DNA from: an uncultured Eubacterium sp.
Lineage (GTDB): Bacteria; Bacillota; Clostridia; Lachnospirales; Lachnospiraceae
Assembly: GCA_910586225.1 (NCBI GenBank)
Contig: CAJUIL010000038.1
Span: forward strand, 1 to 37,225
Reading direction: 5' to 3'
Length of the DNA: 37,225 bases
Below are positions 24,010 through 31,842 of this stretch, piece by piece. Position numbers and translations under genes: made by a program. The notes below the pieces were generated by a model. That model did not search any database. It saw nothing but the letters and a program-made list of their open reading frames with translations, and was not told where the DNA came from. Position 1 is the first letter of the stretch, and the number at the start of each line of letters is the position of its first letter.

Positions 24010-24855
24010 ATGCATTCATCAGATCATACGGACTTTTTCAGCCGCGGCTTCACGCATGGCGGCGTTTTTCATGCAGATGATATATTTTCCACCGCATTTC
24101 TGCGGATCTTAAATCCGGAAATTCAAATTGAACGAGGCAATACCGTACCGCAATCTTTTGATGGAATTGTGTTTGATATTGGAGGCGGGCAGTTCGACCA
24201 TCATCAAAAAGACAGCAGGATCCGGACAAACGGCGTGCCATATGCTGCTTTCGGGCTTTTGTGGGAGCAGTTTGGCACGCGTTTATTTTCTGAAAAGGAT
24301 GTACGAGACTTTGACGCCGCGTTTATTCAGCCGTTGGACCAGTCGGACAATACCGGAGAAAAAAATATGATCTGTCAGATCGTGGCGGATTTCAATCCAT
24401 CCTGGCAGGATGAGATGGATCAGGCAGAAGCATTTGAACAAGCGGTAGTGTTCGCAAAAGGAATTTTGGAAAGACGGTTTCGGCATAGGAAGGCAGAGCA
24501 GAATGCTTTTGAAATAGTACGCAAACAGGCGGAAAAGTGCGGCAGCGGCATTTTATATTTGGAACGTGCGATGCCGTGGAAGGAAGCCGTGAAAGATTTG
24601 GATATTTACTATGTCGTTTACCCTTCGATCAGAGGTGGTTATAATATACAGGCAGTTCCTTTGCAGCAGGAGCAGGAGCAGCTAAAACGGCCGTTTCCGG
24701 AAAGCTGGCGGGGACTGGATGCCGGGAAGCTTTCTGTGCTGACGGGCGTAGAGGATTTTATGTTTTGCCATCATGCAGGATTTTTATGCGCGGTAAAGAC
24801 GCTGGACAGTGCGTTTCTGATAGCAGAGCTTGCTTTAAAAAATAAAGGAAACTGA
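24010..24855 (+). CDS. MYG1-family protein (DHH-like metal-dependent nuclease/hydrolase)
   Basis: 281 residues with the hallmark motifs of MYG1/UPF0160: FTHGGVFHADDIFST (residues about 13-27) and DIGGGQFDHHQ (about 56-66), whose His and Asp residues form the DHH-like metal site. Eukaryotic MYG1 has been reported as a 3'-5' RNA exonuclease; bacterial members are little studied. The gene has GGGAGG 8 bases before the ATG, lies 16 bp after cas2 and 19 bp before a CARF-HEPN gene, all same strand, so it is transcribed as part of the cas operon. Either a captured housekeeping gene or an unrecognised accessory nuclease. Confidence 0.88.
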   Translation: MHSSDHTDFFSRGFTHGGVFHADDIFSTAFLRILNPEIQIERGNTVPQSFDGIVFDIGGGQFDHHQKDSRIRTNGVPYAAFGLLWEQFGTRLFSEKDVRDFDAAFIQPLDQSDNTGEKNMICQIVADFNPSWQDEMDQAEAFEQAVVFAKGILERRFRHRKAEQNAFEIVRKQAEKCGSGILYLERAMPWKEAVKDLDIYYVVYPSIRGGYNIQAVPLQQEQEQLKRPFPESWRGLDAGKLSVLTGVEDFMFCHHAGFLCAVKTLDSAFLIAELALKNKGN

Positions 24856-24874
24856 CAAAGGAGAAGATTGGATT

Positions 24875-26392
24875 ATGGGCGTACATTTTTTGTCTGTGCT
24901 GGGAACAAATTTGTATGAACCGGTTGTTTACGAATTTACGGGAAAAGAACAGGAAGCAGCAGAGCAGCAATTTGTTCAGATTGCCTTGATGCATTCCTGG
25001 AAGGAACAGATTTTAAACGATGGAAAAATAACGATATTATTGACGGATGGTGCAAGGACCAAAAACTGGATGGATCGTGACTATGATAATAAGGACGTAG
25101 CTTTTTCGCAAAGATGGGCATCTGAAAAAAAGCGTGAAGTGCAGGAAGGAAAACGCAAAGCAGGAATGTGTACAATCTTGCAGACGCAGGAGCCGCAGCT
25201 GTTTGAAAAAGTGTCGGAAATATCGGTCTTGGATGCGAAAACCGAAGAAGAAATCTGGTCTGTGTTTGAGACGATTTATGAAAGCATTGGTGAAGGGGAC
25301 GAGATTGTTTTTGACATTACACATAGCTTCAGGTCGATACCGCTGCTTGCGGTTACAGTGATGAACTATGCAAAAGTGCTGAAAAACTGCAGCATCAAAG
25401 GGATTTACTATGGCGCCTTTGAAGCGGCGCAGGTAAGGGATGGCGTGAAATATGCGCCGGTGATTGATCTGACTGTTTATAATGAAATATTGGACTGGAC
25501 GAATGCTGCCGAGGCTTTTATGAAGTATGGCATTGCTGCAAAAATGAAGGCGGTCTATGATGAGAAGATTCATCGAATAAGACTGGAGAGCGGTCAGGAA
25601 GTATTCAAACAACGAATCGATCAGTGGAAGCCGGTGAAATACAAAGTAGATGCCATGCAGAATTTGGCGGAATGCATCTATACGAACCGGGGTACGGATG
25701 CAAAAGAAATTAAAATAGGAAACGCTTACCGAAGAAGCATTAAGAATGCGTATATGCATTTAATAGAAAACAGTACGGAGCAGTCAAAACATATCGCAAG
25801 AGAAATAAAGCCGTTGTATCCGCTGATGGAAAAGATTGAGAGCAGGTATCAGGAATATTTTGACAAAGAGAAAAATTACGAGATTGGGTTAGGTGTTGTG
25901 AAATGGAGCATTGACAATCATATGATACAGCAGGGGTATACGGCGCTGGAAGAAACGGTCAAAACGTATCTGTGTTACAGATATAACCTGGACGATAAAA
26001 CGGAAGCTACAAGAGATGATGTGATTGGGCGAATACTTACCGGATTAAACAAAAGAATGAGTACGAAAAAAACGTCCGTACAGGAATTTCAATCATACAG
26101 AGAGCGGGAGCCGGAGAAAGTTCTTATGGAGATCCGCGGAGGCATGGATCCGAAGGCTGTGGAAAAGTATGACAGTCAGATTGATGAAATGATCCGTACG
26201 ATGCCGCTGCAGTTGGTAGTATTGGGAAGCTGTGTGAAAGAGTTTCGCAATGATATCAGCCATATGGGATTTCGGATATCTCCGCAGACTGCAGAAAGGC
26301 TGGGGAGCTTATTGAAAACATATTATGAGGAATTTCTTGCTTTTATTCAGGCAGAATCAGCCTGGCAGGATACACCATCGGAAACGGTCTGA
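24875..26392 (+). CDS. CARF-HEPN ribonuclease, Csx1/Csx2 (TIGR02221-like) type
   Basis: A 505-residue accessory RNase expected to be switched on by cyclic oligoadenylate from Cas10. N-terminal CARF-type domain: LSVLGTNLYEPVVY start, ILLTDGARTKNW, and FDITHSFRSIP (D147-R152), the DxTHg motif of this family with Ser in place of the usual Gly. The C-terminal HEPN domain carries the catalytic R-x4-H motif RNDISH (R458, H463) in VKEFRNDISHMGF. The start has AAAGGAG at good distance. It precedes cas10 in the same operon. Confidence 0.9.
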   Translation: MGVHFLSVLGTNLYEPVVYEFTGKEQEAAEQQFVQIALMHSWKEQILNDGKITILLTDGARTKNWMDRDYDNKDVAFSQRWASEKKREVQEGKRKAGMCTILQTQEPQLFEKVSEISVLDAKTEEEIWSVFETIYESIGEGDEIVFDITHSFRSIPLLAVTVMNYAKVLKNCSIKGIYYGAFEAAQVRDGVKYAPVIDLTVYNEILDWTNAAEAFMKYGIAAKMKAVYDEKIHRIRLESGQEVFKQRIDQWKPVKYKVDAMQNLAECIYTNRGTDAKEIKIGNAYRRSIKNAYMHLIENSTEQSKHIAREIKPLYPLMEKIESRYQEYFDKEKNYEIGLGVVKWSIDNHMIQQGYTALEETVKTYLCYRYNLDDKTEATRDDVIGRILTGLNKRMSTKKTSVQEFQSYREREPEKVLMEIRGGMDPKAVEKYDSQIDEMIRTMPLQLVVLGSCVKEFRNDISHMGFRISPQTAERLGSLLKTYYEEFLAFIQAESAWQDTPSETV

Positions 26393-26437
26393 TGCAGCAA
26401 CAATCGGACGCTGTAACAAGAAGATAAGGAGCAGAGC

Positions 26438-27922
26438 ATGAACGAACGCTATCTAACAATTCTGGAAGTCTCTCAGAAGCAGGCGTACATTTTTCAAAGC
26501 AATGAACTGCGCAGTAATGTATTAAATTCTGCTGATATTGCGTGGATTACAAGCGGAGAATATCTGGAGCAGACAATACATGACAAAGAGATTTTCAGCA
26601 TGGAACAAAATCTTGTCTACGACGGAGGCGGGCATACGATACTGGAATTTGCCGCACAGGAAACGGCGATCGCATTTACAAAAAAAGTAACAAGAACCAT
26701 CCGCAAGGATTATCCGGGTATCGAAATTTTTGCGGCTACATACGGATACGATGCTTGTCTGACGCCGGGTGATAATCTTAAGGAACTGCTGAAACAACTG
26801 GAACGGAAAAAATCGGTGCGCCTGTCTGCTTTTCACCAGGGCAGCTTTGGCGTGGAAAAGATGGATGTAAATACAAAAAAACCAATGTTTCAAGGGGAAC
26901 TGGGAGAACAAAAGAGCTATGACCAGATGCCGCAGAAAGAAAAAGAAATCGAAGAACAGCTGTTACCACAGGGATTTCATCTGGCACGAAAATTTGATGA
27001 TCTGGGCGGTTCAAAAGAGGATTCAAATTTTATTGCCGTTGTGCACATAGATGGCAATGCAATGGGCAAAAGGGTGGAAAGCATACAAAAAAACTATGGG
27101 CAGGACGCATGGGAGCATTATAAGAAAAATATAAGGGCTTTCAGTCGGTCTATTGATGAACAGTTTAAAGAAGCTTATAGGGAAATGGCGGAGTTTGTAG
27201 CGCATAATATCAAAAACGGCGGGCTTACGGAGCTGGATCTGAAAGAAAACAGGCTGCCGGTGCGCAGGATTATTACGGCTGGAGATGATATTTGCTTTGT
27301 ATCCGAAGGAAGGATCGGTACGGAATGCGCGGCCTATTTTTTACGTGCGCTTGCAGATAAGAAAAATGCTGTAGATGGAAAAGGATATGCGGCGTGTGCC
27401 GGAGTAGCAATCGTACACCAAAAATATCCGTTTTATAAAGCTTATGAGCTGGCGGAGCGTTTATGCAGCAATGCCAAAAAATATGGAGCGTCTTTGAGTG
27501 AAGATGGAAGCGGCAGCGATGTATCGGTGATCGACTGGCATATTGAATTTGGTGAGATCAAAGATACGCTGGAACAGATACGGGAAGATTATATAGACGC
27601 AGATGGCAAGTGTATCCTGCAGAGGCCCTATATCGTATCTGCATCGGAACAAATCAAAACAGCAGAACCGCTCAGACAGTATGACGTGTTTAAAGATTTC
27701 CTTGTGGACACGATATGGAAAGAAGGCTATGCCAGAGGTATGCTCAAGGAGCTGCGTTCGGTGTTTGGAAAAGGTGAGCAGGAGATCGAATATTATTTGA
27801 AATTTCACAAAATGCGCAAGCTGTTAAAAGAAAATCTTGGCGGCAGATCGATGCTTTTACCGGATGTTGTGGAGATGATGGATACGTTTCTGCCATTATG
27901 CAGTAAGGAGGAAGTACAGTGA
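26438..27922 (+). CDS. cas10: Cas10 without HD domain, AGDD palm motif
   Basis: The large subunit and cyclic-oligoadenylate synthase of the type III effector. 494 residues, shorter than the 700-1000 of most Cas10. The N-terminus goes straight into a palm-like region (MNERYLTILEVSQKQAYIFQ); there is no HD motif, so target-activated DNase activity is not expected. The second palm holds VVHIDGNAMG (Asp205) and ITAGDDICFV (residues 281-284), where the canonical GGDD is AGDD; both metal-binding Asp residues are kept. The C-terminal helical part may contain the D4/Cas11-like contact region. It overlaps the next gene by 4 bases (GTGA). Confidence 0.93.
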   Translation: MNERYLTILEVSQKQAYIFQSNELRSNVLNSADIAWITSGEYLEQTIHDKEIFSMEQNLVYDGGGHTILEFAAQETAIAFTKKVTRTIRKDYPGIEIFAATYGYDACLTPGDNLKELLKQLERKKSVRLSAFHQGSFGVEKMDVNTKKPMFQGELGEQKSYDQMPQKEKEIEEQLLPQGFHLARKFDDLGGSKEDSNFIAVVHIDGNAMGKRVESIQKNYGQDAWEHYKKNIRAFSRSIDEQFKEAYREMAEFVAHNIKNGGLTELDLKENRLPVRRIITAGDDICFVSEGRIGTECAAYFLRALADKKNAVDGKGYAACAGVAIVHQKYPFYKAYELAERLCSNAKKYGASLSEDGSGSDVSVIDWHIEFGEIKDTLEQIREDYIDADGKCILQRPYIVSASEQIKTAEPLRQYDVFKDFLVDTIWKEGYARGMLKELRSVFGKGEQEIEYYLKFHKMRKLLKENLGGRSMLLPDVVEMMDTFLPLCSKEEVQ

Positions 27923-28512
27923 GGATCAGAATGCAGTTATTATCGGATGCGATATTTGGAAACGGCATGAGCGTTCCCGGAGGCGAAGATCTTTCGGTTT
28001 TGACGGATGAATATGGATTTCCTTATTACAAGGGCGGCACATTTAAAGGCGTATTCCGGGAAGCGCTTGAGCAATATCTGTTCTGGACGGTTCCTAAGGG
28101 AGAGCAGAAACAATCTCAGATCCGTGCAGGAGCAGACGCGCTGCTTGGAAAAGAAGGAAACGATGCAGCGGAAAATCCGCGGCAGCTGGTGTTTTCCGAT
28201 TTTCAGCTGTCCGATCATGTCAAACAGTGTATGCTGGCAGAAGCAGATACGGACAGCGCGGGCTACCAACAGGAAATCCTTGACTCCTTGACGCATCTGC
28301 GTACATTTACAAGGCTTACCGAAGACGGCATTGCAAAGGAAGGTTCGCTGCGAAGCCTGCGCTGTGTGAATAAAGGTCTGAGTTTTTACAGCGAAGTATC
28401 CTGCAGCGGCAGTGATGCGCAGCTGTTGACAGAAGTTTTTTCCGGTATCCGCTGGATCGGTACGATGCGCAATCGTGGATTTGGAAAGATTCGGATTACC
28501 ACAGTTGAATAA
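27919..28512 (+). CDS. cas7: Single-domain Cas7 (Csm3-like RAMP)
   Basis: 197 residues, GTG start overlapping the cas10 stop. Seen: RIRMQLLSDAIFGNG, then GGEDLSVLTDE, then FPYYKGGTFKGVFREAL, the Cas7 pattern 'IGxG...D...PyipGsslKG'. Asp24 is placed like the catalytic Asp of Csm3, so target-RNA cleavage is likely. The C-terminus ends GTMRNRGFGKIRI, the glycine-rich RAMP loop. It corresponds to the Cas7 part of the fused Cas7-5-11 of type III-Dv systems but is a free protein here; the next gene starts 13 bases downstream. Confidence 0.85.
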   Translation: MRIRMQLLSDAIFGNGMSVPGGEDLSVLTDEYGFPYYKGGTFKGVFREALEQYLFWTVPKGEQKQSQIRAGADALLGKEGNDAAENPRQLVFSDFQLSDHVKQCMLAEADTDSAGYQQEILDSLTHLRTFTRLTEDGIAKEGSLRSLRCVNKGLSFYSEVSCSGSDAQLLTEVFSGIRWIGTMRNRGFGKIRITTVE

Positions 28513-28525
28513 GGAGGAAGAGCGT

Positions 28526-30052
28526 ATGTCGGACTATTTAAAAATTGTAATGCGTAATGTAGAGCCGGTGCGTGTTTCGGATGCGGCTACCAGCCAGAGC
28601 GGCCAGACGATGACCTTTCGGTATCTTCCGGGAACGGTTATCCGTGGGCTTGTGATCAATGCGCTGGCGGCGGAACCGGATTTCGAACAGATAAAAAAAA
28701 TACTATTTTCTTCCAAGGTCAGATATCTGAACGCGTTTCCGACCGATCACGATCAGGCGTTGCTGCCGTCTCCGAAGGGATTTTATGAAGATAAGACCGA
28801 CGCAAAGGGAAAAAAAGAGATCCGCAATGTGATTGCGGACAGAGATTCCTGCGAAGGTTATAAAAGAGCGGCGCTTGGCAGGTTTTGCCGGATAAACGGG
28901 GACTGTGTGGATTATTATCAGATTGAAACGGGATCGGATCTGAAAATAAAGATCAACTTGAAGGCTGGCGAAAAGCAGAATGTATTTCGGAATGAGTACA
29001 TTGCGGCCGGATATGTATTTACCGGGTATATTGCAGTTGAGGAAGAAAGTCTGAAGGAGCGGATCCGAAGCGTATTTGACAGACAGGTCATCCTTGGCAG
29101 CGGGCGCAGCGCGGGACTGGGAAAATGTGAAATTTTGGAATGCACATATACGGACAGACTGCCGTATGAAGAAGTGCTTGTAAAAGAAGAGCAGCCTTCG
29201 TCCTGCTATATGATGCTGCTGTCAAATACGGCTATGCGCGGCGCAAACGGGGAGATCTGCGGGCTGGATCCGGAAAAACTCGGTGCACAGCTGGGCGTTA
29301 AAAATCTGCGTATCGAAAGCTGCTCTGCTTCGACTGTGATCGTAAAAGGATACAGCCGTGTCTGGAAAGGGCCGGTGCCTTCGGTGACGATGTATGAGCA
29401 GGGGAGTGTATTTTTGCTGAAGTACGATGGAACGCTGACCAAAGAGCGGATGTATGCCGTTTGTGATCAGGGGATTGGAATACGCGTTAATGAAGGCTTT
29501 GGCCGGGTGCTGTTTTTAGAGCATTACGACAAGATCCGTTATAAGCAGGCGGTGCCGGACTGCCGCAGCATAGTCCAGGTGGTGGATGCTCCAAAAATAA
29601 CTGGTGATGACGAAACGTTAAAAATAGCAGCAAAAGGCTTCTACCGCAGGCGATTACAGCAGGCTTTGAACCGGTATGTAGTGGATCATCCGATAAAAAC
29701 AGAAAAGATTTCAGACAGCCAGCTTGGAACGCTCGAATCGTTTGCGGCTGCGTACAAGTATGATCCGCAGGAGGCAAAACGTATGATCTATGCTTTTTTG
29801 GACTATGCAGGAGAAAAGGAGCAGAAAAACCGGGTACAGAAAGAAAAAAACAGTATGAGGGAGCTTAAGGCGTATGTCAGCCATATTTTCGGGACAGATC
29901 CGGAAGAACTGCTGTGCGTACGTACGAAAAATGCACATAAGGTTATGGGCATTCCGAAGCAGGAGATCTTTTCAGCGGATGATGCCGACCGTATGCGGCT
30001 GGAGCTGATCATACGCATGATCCGGTACCGGAACAAAGAGGAGGAGAGATAA
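28526..30052 (+). CDS. csx10: Csx10 (Cas5-like) with helical Cas11-like C-terminus
   Basis: 508 residues, AAGGAGG 8 bases before ATG 28526. The first ~345 residues are a Cas5/Csx10-type RAMP: YLPGTVIRGLVINAL, LNAFPTDHDQALLPSP, then VILGSGRSAGLGKCEI and GIGIRVNEGFGRVLF, two glycine-rich loops. From about residue 361 to the end the sequence is helical and charged (FYRRRLQQALNRYVVD...YDPQEAKRMIYAFLDYAG...LIIRMIRYRNK), the size and style of a Cas11 small subunit. No separate cas11 gene exists in the locus. This matches the Cas5-Cas11 part of type III-Dv Cas7-5-11. The Cas11 call is by size, helicity and context. Confidence 0.82.
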   Translation: MSDYLKIVMRNVEPVRVSDAATSQSGQTMTFRYLPGTVIRGLVINALAAEPDFEQIKKILFSSKVRYLNAFPTDHDQALLPSPKGFYEDKTDAKGKKEIRNVIADRDSCEGYKRAALGRFCRINGDCVDYYQIETGSDLKIKINLKAGEKQNVFRNEYIAAGYVFTGYIAVEEESLKERIRSVFDRQVILGSGRSAGLGKCEILECTYTDRLPYEEVLVKEEQPSSCYMMLLSNTAMRGANGEICGLDPEKLGAQLGVKNLRIESCSASTVIVKGYSRVWKGPVPSVTMYEQGSVFLLKYDGTLTKERMYAVCDQGIGIRVNEGFGRVLFLEHYDKIRYKQAVPDCRSIVQVVDAPKITGDDETLKIAAKGFYRRRLQQALNRYVVDHPIKTEKISDSQLGTLESFAAAYKYDPQEAKRMIYAFLDYAGEKEQKNRVQKEKNSMRELKAYVSHIFGTDPEELLCVRTKNAHKVMGIPKQEIFSADDADRMRLELIIRMIRYRNKEEER

Positions 30053-31405
30053 ATGGCGGTTTGCGCATATGAAAAGATTATAAAATACAGAGTTGCAGCC
30101 TGCTGTACGCAACCGCTGCATATCGGAAATGCGATGGGAAGTAAGGAAGAAGTACTGATCCATCCGATCGATGATCTTCCGTTTATTCAGGCCAGCAGTA
30201 TCGCCGGTGTATGCAGGGATTATTTTGCAAAAGAATATGGGGAAAGCGCGGCAGAGAAGTTGTTTGGCACAGGAGAAGCAGGGTGCGGGAGCAGGATTTG
30301 TTTTACCGACGGGATTTTTTCCGGTGACAGACCGGTTCTGGAGCTGCGTCCGCGCGTACGCATTGACCGCAGGACAGGAAGCTGCGGCAGCAGTACGATC
30401 AAGGGTACCGGTCAGCAGTCGGGACATAAGTTTCAGGTGGAATATATTGGCGCCGGAGCAGAGTTTGTATGTTACATTTATTTGTATGAAGAAAGCATGG
30501 CGCAGCAAACAGAACGGATGCTTGCGGCTGTTCATCAGGGTCTTGTACAGCTTGGCGGGCTAAAAAGCAGCGGATGCGGATTTTTAAAGCTGCAGGCGCT
30601 TGGCAAAAAAGTGTTTACGATGACGCAGGCACAGGACCGCAGAGCGTGGGCAAAGGAGGATGAGCTGCCGGCGGATGCATATGATGATATTTTGACTGGA
30701 CTGCGGACGGAGGCTGGACAAGGGCCGGCATATGAAATATTTGTATCGGGACGGACGGAAGGCAGTATGCTTGTGAAGAGCATTGCGATAACAAATGCCG
30801 GAGGAAAAATGTCTTTTTGTACAAATCTGAAAAATGCTGCGCAGGAGCACATTGTGCCGGGAAGCTCTTTAAAAGGTGCGCTTAGAAATCAGATGGAAAA
30901 AATAGCAGATTATCTGGGGCGTCAGGAGCTGATCAAGGATACGTTTGGGTATACAAAGGATCCTGCAGGAGACGGAAAAGCCGGAAATATCGTGTTTTAT
31001 GACACGGTTGTTGGAAAAAAAGAAGAAAACGAACGGATGGAACTGTCAAGCCGCATCCATATCGACAAGTTTACAGGCGGCGTCATGGACGGCGGCTTGT
31101 TTCAGGAGAAAAATATCGCCGGAGAACTGGAATTTCATATCTCGGTCAAAGATAAAAATAATCCGGACAGTACGAGCGGTCTGCTTCTGCTTGCTTTACG
31201 GGATCTGGCAGTCGGCATGGTAAATATCGGCAGCGGTTATGCAGTAGGAAAAGGTATGATCGCGGTGGAGCGGATCGTGATGAAAGACGAGAAACATCAC
31301 ACGGAAGCAACGGTAACGTTTGGAGATGCAGGCAGTATCGCAGACGGACATGGGCTGATCGCTAAATGTCTGCAGGCAGTATATGGGAAGGAGCAGGCAG
31401 TATGA
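30053..31405 (+). CDS. Double Cas7 (Cas7-2x, two fused RAMP domains)
   Basis: 450 residues, starting at the base after the csx10 stop. Domain 1 (about 1-205): QPLHIGNAMGSKEEVLIHP, IQASSIAGVCRDY, LGGLKSSGCGFLKL. Domain 2 (about 220-450): MLVKSIAITN, IVPGSSLKGALRNQM, MVNIGSGYAVGKGMIAVER. Each has the Cas7 'GSSLkG' helix start and terminal glycine-rich loop, so it is two Cas7 subunits in one chain. The position of Csm3's catalytic Asp is taken by Glu in GSKEEVLI in domain 1, and no obvious Asp is present in domain 2. It would place two backbone subunits on the crRNA, as Cas7-2x does in type III-Dv. Confidence 0.85.
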   Translation: MAVCAYEKIIKYRVAACCTQPLHIGNAMGSKEEVLIHPIDDLPFIQASSIAGVCRDYFAKEYGESAAEKLFGTGEAGCGSRICFTDGIFSGDRPVLELRPRVRIDRRTGSCGSSTIKGTGQQSGHKFQVEYIGAGAEFVCYIYLYEESMAQQTERMLAAVHQGLVQLGGLKSSGCGFLKLQALGKKVFTMTQAQDRRAWAKEDELPADAYDDILTGLRTEAGQGPAYEIFVSGRTEGSMLVKSIAITNAGGKMSFCTNLKNAAQEHIVPGSSLKGALRNQMEKIADYLGRQELIKDTFGYTKDPAGDGKAGNIVFYDTVVGKKEENERMELSSRIHIDKFTGGVMDGGLFQEKNIAGELEFHISVKDKNNPDSTSGLLLLALRDLAVGMVNIGSGYAVGKGMIAVERIVMKDEKHHTEATVTFGDAGSIADGHGLIAKCLQAVYGKEQAV

Positions 31406-31839
31406 TTTACCGGATACAAAAGACAGAAGCAGATCATGCACTGACACAGATCACGGAGTATACTTATGCGCTTTTATATAGGATGAGCGAGATCCTGTTC
31501 TGCAGGACGAAAGACTTGCCGCAGATGGATTGGTCGGAATGTCTGGAGGCGCGTTTTTTTGATCAGGAAAAGGAACTGCATCTTTTTGAAAAGGACGGAT
31601 GCTTAAAAGCGGTCCGGATCACAGAAGCGATTGACAGGCAGGCAATGCAGGAGGAAGAAGCGGATGGTGATGTGTTTGTCACATTTGAAAGTTGTGACCG
31701 TCTTATAAAAAAATACCGGCTGCAGGAACGTTACCAAAAGCTCGGACAGACATTGTGCGTATGTGAATATCTGTCTTATGATCAAGACGGGCAGGCATAT
31801 GTCAGCCTGACAAGGCTTGCGGGCATCGAGGAGGTGTAA
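31402..31839 (+). CDS. csx19: Csx19 (TIGR03984-like) subunit
   Basis: 145 residues; start ATG 31402 overlaps the previous stop (ATGA). Seen: YTYALLYRMSEILFCR, MDWSECLEARFFDQEKELHL and a C-terminal EYLSYDQDGQAYVSLTRLAGI. The 'W-x(n)-aR-F-x-E-x-EL-x-L' and 'Y-x-YD-x-x-GQA' layout is that of Csx19, an ancillary subunit known only from type III-D complexes. It is between the double Cas7 and the insertion Cas7, the usual place. Confidence 0.8.
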   Translation: MIYRIQKTEADHALTQITEYTYALLYRMSEILFCRTKDLPQMDWSECLEARFFDQEKELHLFEKDGCLKAVRITEAIDRQAMQEEEADGDVFVTFESCDRLIKKYRLQERYQKLGQTLCVCEYLSYDQDGQAYVSLTRLAGIEEV

Positions 31840-31842
31840 GCG

